From contig JANPWX010000080.1 of the NCBI GenBank assembly GCA_024734555.1, positions 4,672,164 through 4,736,163 of the forward strand: 64,000 nt of DNA. Reading direction: 5' to 3'. Below are positions 12,901 through 27,171 of this stretch, one piece after another (position 1 is the first letter of the stretch; every line of letters starts with the position of its first letter). This DNA is from Trochalopteron elliotii (taxonomy: Eukaryota > Chordata > Aves > Passeriformes > Leiothrichidae). The notes beneath the pieces were generated by a model, which made no database searches, was not told the origin of the DNA, and worked only from the letters and a program-made list of their open reading frames with translations. Made by a program: the position numbers and the translations under genes.

Positions 12901-14914
12901 ATACCAGCTGGAAATTGAAGAAGAGTAGAACAAAATTTAACAAAACCCAGACAAAGCAATGAGATTCTATATATTTGGAGTTTAAATATATCTTAATCAT
13001 GACTTTTTTTTCCAAAATTAAATTACTTCTCTGTTCAAAATCTAGTTTTCATTAAAAAAAGTCTGAATTGAAATTCCTTTAGCAGACTTAAAACTTGCAC
13101 CTATGTATCCATAGAGTGAAAATTTAGACATTAAGCTTTGAAGAGAAGGAGGAAGGTTTTTGTTTTGCCACAAATCACAGTGGGCTTTCAAATAGCTAAA
13201 ACTTTATCTCTTTGTTGAAATTAATCTTTATGGATACTGAAAACGCTGTCTCATAAACAGCAAAAATACTCTGTGCTTGCTCATTCTGGTATGATACAGA
13301 TGTAATTTTATCAATAATTAATCAAAACCTTAAAGGAAAGCATCTCTTTGTTACCAAGATGATTGCTGAGATGTTCTGTAAATAAAGAGTGTGAGTCAAT
13401 TGATTCTCTGTAGAATAATCTAGATATTCAGATAAGATTTCTTTAAAAAGCCTTCATTAATCAAGATCTACCATAACAGTAAAAGCATCATGGCACATTA
13501 CTTTACTTCTCCCACAGTTTGATGACTATGGCTTACGATTTTCAAAAAATTTTAGAACTGCTGAATGAGTGTGTACCTTAGTGTATGTGAAGCTTTTTAG
13601 GGCTATTTATGTATCTCCCTGACAAGAGATGGTGAAAGATTGTTAAACTCTGATGATGACCATTATTCAGGCAGGTGCATTCAAAGAAGAGTGTGTTCAC
13701 AGGACATTGAAAAGCAAAATATTTGTAAATAGGATAGCAAAAAACGAACACAAATTATTTGTGAATGTCAGAACCCGAGAATTCTGAGATCCCAAGAAAT
13801 ATGGTCAAAGTGGAACAAAAAGTTTCAGAGCAACTGACAGAGGTAATGGGTGACATCAAGTAGGGCAGTGCTTCTACTTGAACAGAGAGACCCTCCCAGA
13901 TCACGTGAATGGCTGGAGAAAGTTTGGATTTGGTGCCAAGAGGGAGTGAAGGTCACAAGGAGACAAGCAGATAATGTGTAGATCACTTTTTTAAAGAATA
14001 CCTAAAAATGCTAAGAAAATGCAGATGAATATTCAGGCAGAATATTTATTGCAAAAATAATCACTTACAAAGTGTTTGGGGGCAACATGTTATAGGTTGT
14101 AGCAAGCTGGTCTGGGCAAATTTCCAGTGAGGGAAGAATGCAGAATATCACACTGACTAATAAAAAAGTAGGTGCAGCTCTCTGGGTAACTGTTTCCCTG
14201 TCATGAGACAGGTTCTAATAATGTCAGCATCTTAATGAAATACTTTGAAATTTATGAACAAAGATAGCTATCAAAGAGCTAGCTATCATTAAGAACGATG
14301 ACCTCAGCTAAAAATAATTTTTGTTTAATAATTTATTCCAAACTTATTGAAATAAATGTTTTGCATTTCATCAATAGACAAAACATGTCATACTGTGTTC
14401 ATAAATCAAGTACTGTGTTTAGGTTTTCTAAAAGCTCTAGTTAAGTGAGGACAGAGTTTGTGGGCTCTGCAGATGTATGTGATCATAATATTTACTGGTG
14501 ATATAAGCTTGGCTTTGATTCTCTGCATTAACTTTATCAATGCAAGATAACAAATGACTGAATGTAACTGAAAGCTCAGCTAGGAAAGGCAGTGTTGGTG
14601 TGTGCCTTCTGATTGACCTCATAAACAACCAGCATTTCTCACTGGTTGAAGCCTTCTCTGAGGCATCACAAAAGAATTAATATACTTTCATTTCCAACTC
14701 AGACAATCTATAAATTAAGGCAGAACTGATTCTCACAATATCAGTGGATATAAAAGCAGATTAAAGAGTGTATGCTCATTACCTGAGCGCCACATCGTCT
14801 TGTGTGGCAGTTTAGTCCATCCACCTGCACCAGTGGGAATGTGCTCGTTAGTTAATATAGATTAGATCTCTTATTTTCTCAGGAAAGACATAAAACTCTT
14901 TCCTCTTCCTTTTT
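9959..14914. other. AT-rich unique DNA, no gene seen
   Basis: No supported gene, RNA or recognisable transposon. The stretch at about 13770-13990 is richer in G and has longer unique words than its surroundings, and may be a decayed repeat I cannot name. Near 14265-14289 the 8-mer AGCTATCA occurs twice within 25 bases, a small local duplication. Confidence 0.55.
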
Positions 14915-15200
14915 AGTAGTCCCAGAGGCATCTGTGCAGGAGTTACTCATCAGCCCAGGCACGGCTGGGGCAGTGCTGACAGATAGCTGGGAGCAGCGAG
15001 GAGCTTTGGAAGCAGCACAGAGCCCGGGGCTCCTGAGGCCAGAGGGGCCAGAGATGTGGCAGCTGCAGAGTGAATTTATTGTGGTCTGGGTGACCACAGT
15101 CTCCCCTCTGTGCCATCAGCAGAGTGACATGGGATAAAATCCATCAAGAAAACCCCTTGGGTTTCCCTCTGCTCCTGAGGCGTTTTTAGCCTGTGCTAAA
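14915..15200. other. GC-richer patch of unknown origin
   Basis: GC-rich island in AT-rich DNA. Both strands are open for about 70 codons (plus 14934-15137, minus 14879-15097), as expected where TA-containing stops are rare. I recognise no protein similarity and no CR1 3' end. A decayed LTR or other repeat, or a noncoding exon, are alternatives. Confidence 0.3.
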
Positions 15201-16539
15201 GGTCTCTGAGCATCAGGCAGTCTCCCCAGTCTGTTCACATGTGTTGTGTGGCTTGGTTTTTACCAGAGTTACACAGACAGAGACTAGTTATCCTCCAGAT
15301 CTCTCAGATTTTAAATACACCCATGCCTTTCAATAATCAATTAGTATAAATTTTATCAAGACATAACAGGAAGGAGTTAAGCAAATTAGAAGTATTCCCA
15401 AGATTTTACTTCTCTTCAACTATAATTAAAATCAAACAATAGTGCAAAAATAGTTTGGGAATATCATACAATGTAGCTCTAAAAAAATCCCAGGAGGAAG
15501 TTATAAATGCTTCCTGCAAAGAAAATAAAAAGAAACATTAGTCAGTTGCAAGCCTCATTTCCTCAACGATGGGAAGTAACAATGCCATAAATCACGAGTT
15601 ACCTGAAGTCATAGGAACTTTTCTGCCATGGGCCTTTTGATAATCTTTACATTTACCATCATGGGAATATTTGTTGAATAAATATTTACTAGACCAAACA
15701 CAGTATTTCTGTACAACAGACATTTGTTTTAAACAGCACTGAAAAATGACACATGGTAGGGACTTTCAGCTACCACCTATTATCAGACTTACTGAATAAT
15801 CCTTTAATAAAGAATGTGTGAGGAAATACACCTCTTAATAAGACAAGGTCATTACAATGACTCAAAATTCAATTCAATGCTTTGAATTGGAAATACACAT
15901 CATATTTGTATGGCTTGTTTTGCTCTGTTATGAAGCTGACAAAAAAAAGGAAGGAGGACACTGAATGTGAATCTCAGCCAGCCCAGGCTTCACCTTGCAC
16001 AGCACTGGAGTACTTTGGTCAGAAAACATGACAAGGACAGGACTGCAGTGGGATGAGGTTATTTTGTTCTGACACTAATATATTTATTACTGTTTCAGTC
16101 TAAGCACAAATATCCACAATTGTTTGTGCCTTCTTAAATCTCACAGAACTTGCTCGGCGTGGGTGAGCTTTTCTAAGCTCTGTTTTGAAGGAAAACCAGC
16201 TACAACAGCAGTGTCAGGTTTATGTGAATAAGGAGTTCTGGACCGGAGTCATGGTAATAATTACGAGCAATTTTTATAGATTTCTTTTATGCCAAATAAT
16301 TCACTTTATATTTTATGCCACTTGCCAATACAAACAGAAGCAAAATAATTCCTAGGGTGAAAAAATTGCTATTCTATGGAAAACTGCTTTCATTGCTATG
16401 TGAAAAACTGAAAGGTAAAGACTAGAATGAGAAAATATTTGGCTCTCTGCAAGGCTGGTGCTTAAAACGTGACTATCCATTACTTCTGAAGGTAATGGGA
16501 TTTTCTCTGAGTTTGACTTCAGGGTTAGTATATTCACTC
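15201..16539. other. AT-rich unique DNA, no gene seen
   Basis: Unique sequence without an open frame of note, recognisable repeat end or RNA gene. Confidence 0.55.
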
Positions 16540-16745
16540 TGAGTGTGGGGAAGCAGAAGAGGCAGGTGGCATGGGCTCAGGGGGTCCCCTCCACAGCAGC
16601 CCACAACACCACGGGAGCAGCAGTCTGATCCCAGCACATGGGGAGAACCTGCTGGGGGCAAAACAGGGTCCTCAATGTGTCTGAGGTGCTCAGGGACACT
16701 GGGCTGGGGACCAGCCCTGCCATTCAGGGATAGCTCTGCTCATAT
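16540..16745. other. GC-rich patch of unknown origin
   Basis: About 200 bases rich in G and C between AT-rich flanks. Open frames on both strands (plus 16543-16761, minus 16473-16661) encode low-complexity Gly/Pro/Ser-rich peptides with no family resemblance. The sharp edges suggest an old insertion or a small noncoding exon, but no terminal repeats or target-site duplications are obvious. Confidence 0.3.
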
Positions 16746-19700
16746 TCCCATGCATTATTAGAACAATATCTGAATCTTAAGCCCATTTTAAAAATCAAGA
16801 GATATTAATCAGAAGATGTATGCTATATGGCATCGATAAATAAAATTTTCATGGATTCTGCTGATGAATAAAATTACTAGGTTAAAATCAACTCAGAAAA
16901 ATCCACAGTCAAAATGCCTTTTGGGAGGTGATTGATTTTAATCCTGCATTTTCTGCCTGGAGCTGTGTGACTCATAGACTTGAAAAAAGTAGGTGTAAAA
17001 ATTAGGTCTTTTTCATTTGGAGGATATTGCAGAGTATGTTTTAGGGCATTCCTTTAGTATTTCTAAATTGCAATCTCTAAAATGTCATTCTTCAGCATGA
17101 TCTATAGATGGAGAATTCTATGATATTTAGGGGTTCTGCTGGATCCAAAATTGTGTCTTATATATACACACACATACACATAAATATTGTTCATTCAGTG
17201 TTTCATTCTAATCTGCCCAAGGGATTTATTAACAAGAAGCTCAGTTACCCCACCTTTGGAGTAGGTTGTAACAGAAGTAATAATTTTTATAGGTAACAAA
17301 GTAAGCTTATGTCATGAGAAGAGTCATAATTAGCAAGCAAAAATTTCTCATACATTGAAACTGTATAAGCTGAACTGTAGAACTATCTAAACTGTAACTA
17401 AGTCAGATATTTGCAAAATTTCACTGAAATAAAGCAAGTGATTTTTTAACTTTTCTAGGTAACAGTCAGGAGCATGTCATTTTTTTTTAAAAATGGATCC
17501 TTTCTGAGGGATTCAGATGACAGAGACACCTGAAAACCAAACAGAACTAAAGTAAACTATTAATGAACATGAAAAAAAACATTTCGTAATGTGAGAGCTC
17601 AGAATTTGACAGAAAGTGGATGAAATCTATCAGAGATTAAAACAGACACAGAGTTGAAATACCAGATTGCCCGTGGCAAACTCTGGAAGCAGGCTTGTTC
17701 ACATGGAATGGGAATATAACATGAAGGTATGACAGGCCATGTTTTATTGGTCCATTAATACATGCCTCAGGTATGTTTTCAGGCAGGAGGCCACAGGCTA
17801 TTAATTGATATACTTTGCAGTGTTTAAGCCCTGAAACACCAAAAGCTATTCTGTGATCATTTAGAGAAAAATCAATCACAAAATTTCCATTTTAGGAAGA
17901 TGTGACATATTCTAAAATATAAAATAAATAACAAGAAACAGAGAGAGAACACCATCTGATTTTTTTTTTGCCTGAGGAGTTATTAAGGACTCTCATAAAG
18001 GTGGAGCTTCTCAAACACAATAAGCCATGCAGGAAATAAAATAAAGATATAAAAATCAAACTTCTTTTGACCTACTTTTTATTAAGTTCAGGTAATCTGC
18101 AAAGATCCTGGCTGAGTTTAGGTAATTTCATTGTATCTTTATTTTGCTTGAAAATGTTACAAATATCACCTGTATATTGATGTCTGAAATGCAAAATTAC
18201 AAAGCTATTATATCCACAAAATCCGGAGGTTTTGTGCTTGTAGTGGGAACAGTGTCTTGTAATTTACAGAAGCAATTAATCAGAATACAGTTGAAAAGTA
18301 ATTGTGAAGGCTGAGTCATGTTATGCGGAAAAATCAGCTGCAGTTTTCAAAAAAAGTAACAACCTCCCATGCCCAGCAATCCCACTTGGCAGAGTCAGGG
18401 TTGGCTGAGGAAGTTTTTGCCAGAGTAGCTGCCTGTTGAACTCCCACATAAATGAATGAATGCCTTGATGGCAGATCTTATTTTTCCTGTTTTATTCTTC
18501 TGCTGAGAGTTTTCACCTTAGAACATTTAATTTTGCATATTTTTCCTTCATTATAGTTCAGAGGTTTTGTTTTCCTTCCACACAAATGAGAAATTGCTTT
18601 CTTCTCTTTGCCCTAGTGTCTTTTCTCTATGAAATTCAAATAAAATGATTGTTCTGCTTGCAACATTGGTGGCTTACAGGACCATCCTAAAGTTCAAAGG
18701 CTTTACATAAGAACCATCTCTAAAGAGTAAAATCCTTTCAAGGGATTCAAAAATGTTATTCTGAGGATACAAGAATAAGGGGAAAGACTCAGAGGTTCAG
18801 GGTGAAAGAAGTGGAAAAGGAAAGGATGATGAAACTACTGTGGACAGCATTAGATAAGAAACTTTACAAAAGATGTAGCAAACATGAGCAATAAATAGGA
18901 AAGGTCTGGTTAGCAGGAGTTGCCCAAGGAGAAGAGTGTAAATAGAGCAGATTCTCCAGGGGGAATAAAATAAGGAAAAAATAATTTTACAGATTAAGGG
19001 GGTAAAAGAACCCTTAATGTAAAACTTGAAAGATGGTGTCTGATCCTGAGACCAGCCACACTGCCCTTGGTTAGCTCAGTCTGTGAAAGTAAAAGCTGGA
19101 GCAACAACAAAAAGATCTTTGAAAATCCTCTGGAGACCATAAACTCTTATGAGTATGTCTGTCCATAGCAGTTGTCACTTGCACTGGAGAGAACCATTGT
19201 TCAAGTGCATCCTTTGTTTGCATTTCCATATAGCTGTGTGCCTAGCTCTACATGCTTTCTAAGGTTTTTCTTCTACCCCTTTAAATCACTTTTTCAATCA
19301 TGTTTTCTCTTCCAAATGTATTGTGGCATGTATTCTTCTCAGGTTAATGATTTTCTGTAGACTTCTTTCCTATATATTTAATGTTTCATGATTTACCTTT
19401 CTATTCTTCCCTCTGTCCTTATGGGTGTTTGTATTTTAGGGTCCTTTAGCATAAAGCGGAAAAGCCATTTATATACCACATATGTATTCTTTCAGACCAT
19501 TAAAGAAGTTAAGGCAGGAGTCACCACCTATTTTCACAGCTCCAAACTAAGCATTTCCTTTCAATTCATCATCTTACATTCATTCAATTATAGGTCTTTG
19601 TTTAGTTCTTCAGTCCATTTAAAATTAATGCAAATCTTTCAACCAAGATAGTTTAGATTAATTTTGAATGTCAAAATTTGTAAAACACTGCATTCCATTA

Positions 19701-22700
19701 TTTACCTTATGTTTGCAATGCTTCTCTTATTCTCTAATCTGGAAATTTTATCTATTCCAGCAACCAGATTTCTCAGGCTAGTACCTTCTATCCTCACAGC
19801 CAGCATAAGCTCATTTTCCCTTTTTCCTGCCCTTTCCACTAACCCTCATCTTAATTTCATTGTCTTCCTTTGGCTAAGGTATATAATTTCTGGTGAACAT
19901 GTTGTCTATATAATTTACTAATTACATCTGAAACTAAATATTTTTGGTTTTAATTTTCAGGCAGTCCCAAACTGACAATTTTTTTTGTTTGTTTTGTTAT
20001 TTCCTTTGGTTTTCAGTTCTTGAAACCTAACATAATACTTCATTGAATAGAAGATCTCTGGCACTGTAAATACTTCTGGTTTATGGAAACTCAACTACGG
20101 ACAAATTTATATATTTACTTATTTATTTCCTGTAGAAAAGATCAAGCTGCCTTTTCTTTTGTTGTTCAGAGAAATTCAAAGGTTCCACTTAGCTTTAAAC
20201 TACTTTACTTTGGAAAATTTTTTAAAAGAAAAAAATGTTTAATCAAACTTTTACTGAATGTTTTTCATGCTTTTAAATCCTTAAACAGCTGCTAATCTTA
20301 CTGCCCCAAAAGTAATCATTCAGTAGTGTACACTCAATTTTTTTTCTTAATTTTATATTTTAGCATGTAAAATTTCTTGTTTTACATGATGGCATAACTA
20401 CTGCGAAAGTTTGACACACCATTTCAGTTAAAATATCTGAAAATATTTGAGACAAGTATTAATTCAATAAGTGGAAGTTTTATCAGTACCTTTGCCAATA
20501 TATAATGTATAATATATAAGATGAGATGGAGGCAAAGATCAGATGACAAAAGACCATGTGAGTCTGCCTGAAGGGCTATGAGACAAAATCAGAGTGAGAA
20601 ATTTACTATTAAAAAAAGAAACGCCTCTTTTTCTAAGTGATGTCTTTTCACTGCATGATACAAATATTTTCTTGTTTGATGTATTGCACCTTTTTTCCCT
20701 TGCTTGAACTGATAATTTGTACTACATTCTGTTTTAAGCTGTGATAATATTTCCCAGTACAGCCCAGCAATGTTTCTTCTTCAGAATATGCCATTCCCTG
20801 CATGGTTGCATTGGTAAATAGATTTCTAATCACTTTTAAATAGCAAAAGATCATTTACAAAACAGATAAAATCAATGTATGCCATACAAAGGAGCTATCC
20901 TTGAAATAATTACAAGAAAAGTAATTATTAGTAATCTGATGGCTTAGTTGCTGCATGTAGTTTATTGTGATCTTAAAAGAAGAACAATTAAATCAACAGA
21001 AGCCCCCTACTGATTTTGCCAACTATTTTACTGGGTTCTATATGATGAGTGAAAATTGAATGTCTATTATCTCCTGGCATGACAGCATTTAAAACTTCAA
21101 AGGATAAATGTAATATGCTCATGGTTATCACAAAACAAGAGATTCTATGCAGCTCAAACAGGCAACACCTCAACAACTCTGTATTAGTGAAGTGCATCTC
21201 AAAGGCATTAAACACGACAGCTTTATGGGTTTGAGAGAAACTTTTCTTCCAAAGTCGTTAATAATACTGAAGGGTTATGCAAGTATCATTTCAACTTGAA
21301 ATATCTTTGAGCTTTCCAGTATCTTCCATTATCACCTTGATTTTAGGCTAGTTTGTTTATCGTTTCAACATGTATCGCGAGTATGTTGGTGGAAAAACTG
21401 TCAGCACAGATGTATTTCCTAAAAGTAAGAGCTGCAGCAGATTACTGAAGCACATTTTAAGCCCTTGATCTAGCCAAAGTGACATTCAACAGCTGTTAGG
21501 TTGCAGATGTTCCACTTACATTTCCTGGTCAGCAGATAAAAAGATTGTTCTCCATTCCAGGGAAGAAGCACCACCTTCCTAACACGTGTTACAGTAAAGC
21601 TTATTATGTCTCAATATCTCCTCAGAGTAGCTCAAGGACATACATTGCAGCACACCGTGTGATCCAGATAATTAAGGATAACTTGGCAGCAGTTCATCTC
21701 CTGGAGGGTGGACTGAGAAATATCTATGTTGTGAGAGCTCCCAGCAATTAAGGAGTTTAGGATTTAAAGTCTTGCATAGATAACCTGATTCTTTTCACTT
21801 TTTTCTGCCCTGTGTGGATACTTCAGATCTTGAGTCCTTCTCTGCCACTGGTCTGGTCATTTAGTCAATACAGGGCAGAATTTGCTGTCAAATACAGGAA
21901 AATAAGAAAAGCTGCCTTGCTCTGCTGTCTGGTGTGCACTGTAGGGCAAGGGAGAAGTTTTTCCTCTATCTCTTATTATAAGTGGTAGCTCTATTTTTCT
22001 GACTGTAGCCTGACCACCCAGGGAAGCTTTGATGAATAATGTTTCTGTATATAGTTGTATCTGGAAAATTAAATGGACTCCTTTTAAACCATCCAAATGT
22101 CCAACCAGCTACAGACCATGAACAAAGCAGGTTTTTAAAGAGGGCTGTTTTTCTTTAGTGACAAACTTGAGATCACTCTGCTAACCTATAAGCCTTAAGG
22201 TGTATAATAAAAACGACAGCTCATTTTGTACAATATCAATCAGGAATCCCAAACATATTTTCCCTTTGTTGTGACTGTTACTAAATTAAACAGACTACTT
22301 AGAGCAATGGTACTATCTTAAGTTGAAGTACTCGTTTGGAAATGATGCTGAATAATTAAGTACAAATTAAAAATAAGTTGTATGGAAGCTATTTTTCAGA
22401 ACTAGATTGAAGTGATAATTTAATAAACAGCTCTGGATCACCCCCAAAAACCCCAGCTGATGAATGAGACAGAGCTCAGGTGAGGATCTTGTGTACAGAG
22501 CTGCAGAGAAGATGTGGCAGCTGAACAGACTTCTGATCAGTCCCTGATTTGGATGAGAGAATATTTCAGGGTAGGAGCAATCTGATATAAAAAGGATTCA
22601 TTCACAAGGGGATGACACAGGATTTTTGAATTGAGATACTCTAATTTCTGATAGATGTTGACCAGTAAGTCTCCCTGAGGTGAAATATTTCGGTACATGA

Positions 22701-23368
22701 GAAACTTACTAAACTCTATTAACATGTTTATAAAACAGCATTTAAGCTTTCTACTGTTAGCCCATCTTTTGCTTGTAACTATTATATAGTGCATCTATTT
22801 ATTTATATGATCAAAATAAAAATACTTGAAAAGCTCAGTGCAGCTGCAGAGACCTTTTACTAAGCTCGAACTTGCAACACAAAATTTACAATAAATTCCT
22901 TAAATCCAATGCCAGATGTCCATACAATCACATCCTAATCCAACTCTATAATTTAATTATATTCTATTAACTATTTCCACCCAACCCTTATTTTGTCCAA
23001 GATGTCACATGTACCCTCAATAATAGCTGCAGTAATTCAAAACAGATATGAAGATATCTCACCATCAGAGAAAAAAGGATGTCAAGATAAAAGCTGCTCC
23101 CAGTAAGAAGAAGTGAAGGAAATTGATATCATATTTCCACTCTTGGACATCAGGCTTATCTCACTACTCACAGTTTCCCACTAAAAACTTTTGCTTCCTA
23201 ATGTCATGCTTCTTCAATATGATATAAATCATTCACTGGCTATTCTCTGCTCTCCAGGCCTTGCTGTTACTATCAGAACATCTTTTGGTAGATGCTAATG
23301 TTGCAAATAATTAATACACGTATATGAACATATGCACTGAGAAAAACACACCTTTTGGAGGATATGAT
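16746..23368. other. AT-rich unique DNA, no gene seen
   Basis: Long unique stretch. It includes a short mixed TA/CA run at about 17158-17183 and a purine-rich zone at about 18770-19020. Several open frames of 60-87 codons (for example 19388-19651 and 19664-19921) are hydrophobic because of T-rich codons and have no domain I can identify. No gene, RNA or transposon is supported. Confidence 0.55.
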
Positions 23369-23600
23369 TTCACAGAATCACAGAATGGATCCGGTTGGAA
23401 GGGACTGCAGTGGGTCATGTGGCCCTACCTCTTGCCCAGGCAGGGTCATTCCAGAGCACATGGCACAGGATTGCATCCAGATGGTCCTGGGATTTCTCCA
23501 ATGAGGGAGATTCCACAACCTCTCTGGGCAGTCTGTGCCAGTGCTCAGTCGAGCACAAGCCCAGTGCACAGTGTTCTGCTTTGCCAGTGGTGGAGTGATG
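23369..23600 (-). mobile_element. CR1 LINE, 3' fragment
   Basis: Read on the plus strand it begins with the octamer-type CR1 terminus (CACAGAATCACAGAATGG) followed by GGTTGGAAGGGACTGCAG. Further on come recognisable blocks of the avian CR1 3' untranslated region, including TTCCACAACCTCTCTGGGCA and GTGCCAGTGCTCAG. The element therefore lies on the minus strand with its 3' end at about 23370. It is 5' truncated, as most CR1 copies are. Similarity is clear to about 23545 and weak to 23600. The open frames that cross it are not genes. Confidence 0.85.
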
Positions 23601-23691
23601 TGGTGGAACACAAGTGAGCAGTGATACAGGAAATCAGTCAGTGAACTAACACAGCAGCTCAGTTCTCCTGGACTTCATCTATCCTTCCCTT

Positions 23692-23740
23692 AAAAACAAA
23701 CAAACAAACAAACCCCAAACCCTCCCAAAACAAACCAGGA
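23692..23740. repeat. (AAAC)n simple repeat and A/C-rich tail
   Basis: Five tandem AAAC units at about 23694-23713, followed by an imperfect A- and C-rich stretch with AAACCC and CAAAAC words. It lies about 90 bases past the CR1 fragment but does not join it. Confidence 0.8.
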
Positions 23741-26700
23741 AAGGAAACCCTGCCCAAGAGTCAAACTGTTTTTTTTTCCCACCAGTAGTCTGCTGGTTTT
23801 AATGTGTCACTTCAATTATATTCAACACTAGAGTTATCTAAACAACAGGCTGCATCATAGCAAAGTATCAATAATTTCAACAATATCAATTATTTTGAAG
23901 AAAAGAATAAATATTTCTCTAGATTCCTGATTATCTCGAAGAAACTGTGACTATGCAAGTGACACAAGCTTTGCTAATAATCCCTTTGGAATGGAGTCCA
24001 ATGACTATTAGCATGCAAACATAGTAATTCAGAAAGCACTATATAATCACATTAAACAACTCATCCAATTTGGATGGGCAAAGTTAATTTAAGCTAAGGA
24101 ACATAAAGCACTTGTAAGTATCTAAAAGAGAGAATTGATCAGCAGACCTGAACACATTTCACATTTATCAATAGCACATTGCTTTCTGAGGTTGAATGTT
24201 TGGGAAATGGAGTAGTCATTTTATTAATTAGATCCAGTTCCTCTTCATGGTCATTGATTATCCTTTATGTAGAAAGAGAAAACACTAGGTTGTTACAAAA
24301 GAAATTCAGCAAGCAAATATCTCAGTTTTATATATATCATCAATTACTCTGCATACTTTTTCCCTTGGACTTTCCACTTAATCTTATTTATACTCTGGTG
24401 GCATTGTGCCTTGCTCTCAGACATCACACAATCAGATTTCAGCATATATTTACCAACAAACCTTTCTTTAATCAAATTTGTCATGTGCACAAGTCCTCAG
24501 AAGATATTACCAATAATAAATGCTGTGTTTCCAGTTAGATTAGTTTTGTACAGTATGCAATAAACTGGTTTTACTGGGACTAGAAAAGTAGCTTTACCAG
24601 AATTTTCAGTTTCGATGTCTTATCTCAGTCATTGAAATCTTACTGACAAAAGGAGAGGGGAAAAAATAATCAGGGAATCTTGAGGCATTTTCATTGTCAC
24701 ATGTTTCTGTCAATCAAGGTAATCCTGTCGATAAGCAGGACAATAAGAATAAACAAAACCTCTTTGTTCACTACGAATATCCACATTTTAGACTGACCTC
24801 AGCACAGGTGCTATGTCAATTTTTTATTCCCGTCCCCACATGAACAACATAATTGTGATAGCTTTTCTACTTCTATTTTTTTCATAGTTTTATCAATCAT
24901 TCTAACATGGGTAGTCCACATATACACAAGGGACCATGGATCCAAATATGGTTTCTCTTATTTTCCCTTGTTATTTCTCTATGCAGGCCCTATTGAAAAT
25001 ATTTATGTGCCCTACCCATGCTAGAAAATATGCAACATCTTTGTTTTTAAAATGGTTGTCTCTGTTACATGGAAACACTCTCTGCAATTAACACTAGTAA
25101 AACCAGTGTAGATTCAGCCTTAGCAAAAACCTCTTTTCCATAAATGGAAAGGACTTTTTCTATCATTTGCTAACATCAGCCTTTTTTAAGGAGTGAGAAT
25201 ATCCTTTGACATCCCAGTTCAAGGGATGAATTTGATTTCTACTTTGAAAATCACTAGCAGTTTCAAACATGTTAAATTTTAATAGATAGAGAGAACTAGA
25301 GAAGCTATAAGGATAGGATAGAATGAAAACAAACAGAAAATATGTCTTGCTTAGATGCTTTTATTCTGCAATACAACTTATAGATTTGCCCAAGTTGAAA
25401 AACTGATACAAGCTCCCCTGAACAGAGAGATGTTTATATAAAAACCACTTCTTGTAACATCTATTCAAAAGTTTTGAACAGGAGATCTTCATTTTTTAAG
25501 ACGTTTTACTGAAAATATATTACATCTATTATATTTACAGAAAACCAAATATTTTAAAATCAATATTTATAACACTTTTAATATTTATGGTACCAAGATT
25601 TTGTGAGCTGAAAGTCAAACAACTTAAATTATATTCAGTCTTGAAATATTAAATATATAAGAAGATTTGTAGTGAGGTTTTAGTTCTTTATGCATAGTTC
25701 AAGTATGAAATTGATGTAAAATCAGTGTGATGATTGACATTTGCTGTAGATTTGTTCCACAGCATTTAGCTATCTTTCATCTTATTTTGGTGTTAAACCT
25801 GAACATAAGGCTGAAAAGCATGCAGAGGAAATTAAATGGTGACTACCACTCCTGTCAGTGGAGAAATACTAAATGAAAAAAAAAAAAAAAGAAAAAGAAA
25901 GTAAATAAAATCATTTTGCAACCCGTTAAAATTAAATAATTAAAATTTTCTCTCCTTGGTGCTTTCTGAATGCAATATAATTCAAAAATGATAGGTCATG
26001 AAATTTCATAAAATGCTTTGATTTTATTCCATGTGGCTGTTGGTTAGAATCCATAAACCCAAATCAAGAAGCACCACCCTTTCTGCTTCCAGTCTCAGCA
26101 AAAACAATTTCTAAGTAATCTCCTAAATCAGATTGAGACATTGCAAAGTATTTTTCTTCTTCCTGTCCTGCAGTTCTTTCGCAGACAAACAAAGATCTTC
26201 TTTCTCTTCAGATATCAATATAGCATCTTTCAGGTTGATTAAATTGCATTAAAAAGTAATTAAAATAAAAACCAGCAAACTGCAAGTTTAGTGAAGTAGG
26301 GAATAAATGTTTTAATGATGATTTACATTTCTCATGTACATTTTAGCTAGAATAATCCCAAAGTAGTTTAAACTATGCTTTTTAACATACTGGGATTTGC
26401 ACACTAATGCATTGATTATGATTCCATAACTAAAGGCTAGAATTCATCCTCTTCCTTATGTATTAATTATATTGTGTGTCATCCCTAATCTTGCAGAATT
26501 TATTCTTAGACTAAAGAATGAGACAACGTATTTGAAATGTATTTTTCTGAATATTTTTGTGAACCTCAGCCTTTTCCATTATTGCCAGTAATAGATTTTT
26601 TTTAAAAAAGTCAATTAATCTATGCTATTGAAGTGTTTTTTTGTTTCGGTTTTTTTTTTTGGTTATGCTTGTGTTTAGGACAGGGCAGTTCTTCAAGGCA

Positions 26701-26784
26701 TTTTTAGGAGGCTGACCTTGTGATATCAGAAGATGCTTTTTCACTCTGATTTCATGCTACAGTATTAGAGTAGAATTGAGTCAA
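23741..26784. other. AT-rich unique DNA, no gene seen
   Basis: Unique AT-rich sequence. It contains a homopolymer A15 at 25876-25890, followed by a GAAAAAGAAAG-like run, and a T-rich run at about 26635-26662. The 119-codon open frame at 24179-24538 (plus) has no recognisable features. Confidence 0.55.
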
Positions 26785-27140
26785 TGTTGGGAAGAATTCT
26801 TACTGTTTGAGTACAACAATTAAAAGAACATTTACCATTAGGAAGTTTTTCCTAACATCTAACTTAAATGTACATTGCTGTAGTTCAAGTCCATTACTTT
26901 CCATCTTATTGTCTAAGAAGTGGAACAGTTTATTCCATTTTTTTTGTACAATGGCTCTTTCTATGCCTGAGGGCTATTGTGTACATCCTTTAACAAAGTT
27001 TTTCAGCTACTCATAACGACTCTGGCTTTTTTGTATCTCTCTTCTTCAGTTCCTTGAATTGGCTACTCAGTACTCCAGCTGAGGTGATCCTGCTTGCATA
27101 CAGCTGGTGCCCTACCTTGAGCATCCTACAGGTCAAGTCC
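26785..27140 (-). mobile_element. ancient CR1 LINE fragment
   Basis: The stretch around 26838-26868 reads TAGGAAGTTTTTCCTAACATC then TAACTTAAAT, a close match to the antisense CR1 3' region (AAGAAGTTTTTCCTAATATCTAATCTAAAT). The block at about 27065-27100, CAGTACTCCAGCTGAGGTGATC, matches the CR1 segment that follows the reverse transcriptase end (CAGTACTC..GGTGTGGTCTC type). Between them similarity is patchy, so this is an old copy. Orientation is minus. It may be one insertion with the fragment at about 27700-27870. Confidence 0.65.
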
Positions 27141-27171
27141 CAGTTAATAACTCTGCTGAAAACTTCATTGA

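Noticed and set aside
23324..23617. 97-codon open frame, plus strand, with minus and alternative-frame shadows
   Set aside because: It lies over the CR1 3' fragment, in a part of the element that is untranslated and in the wrong orientation.
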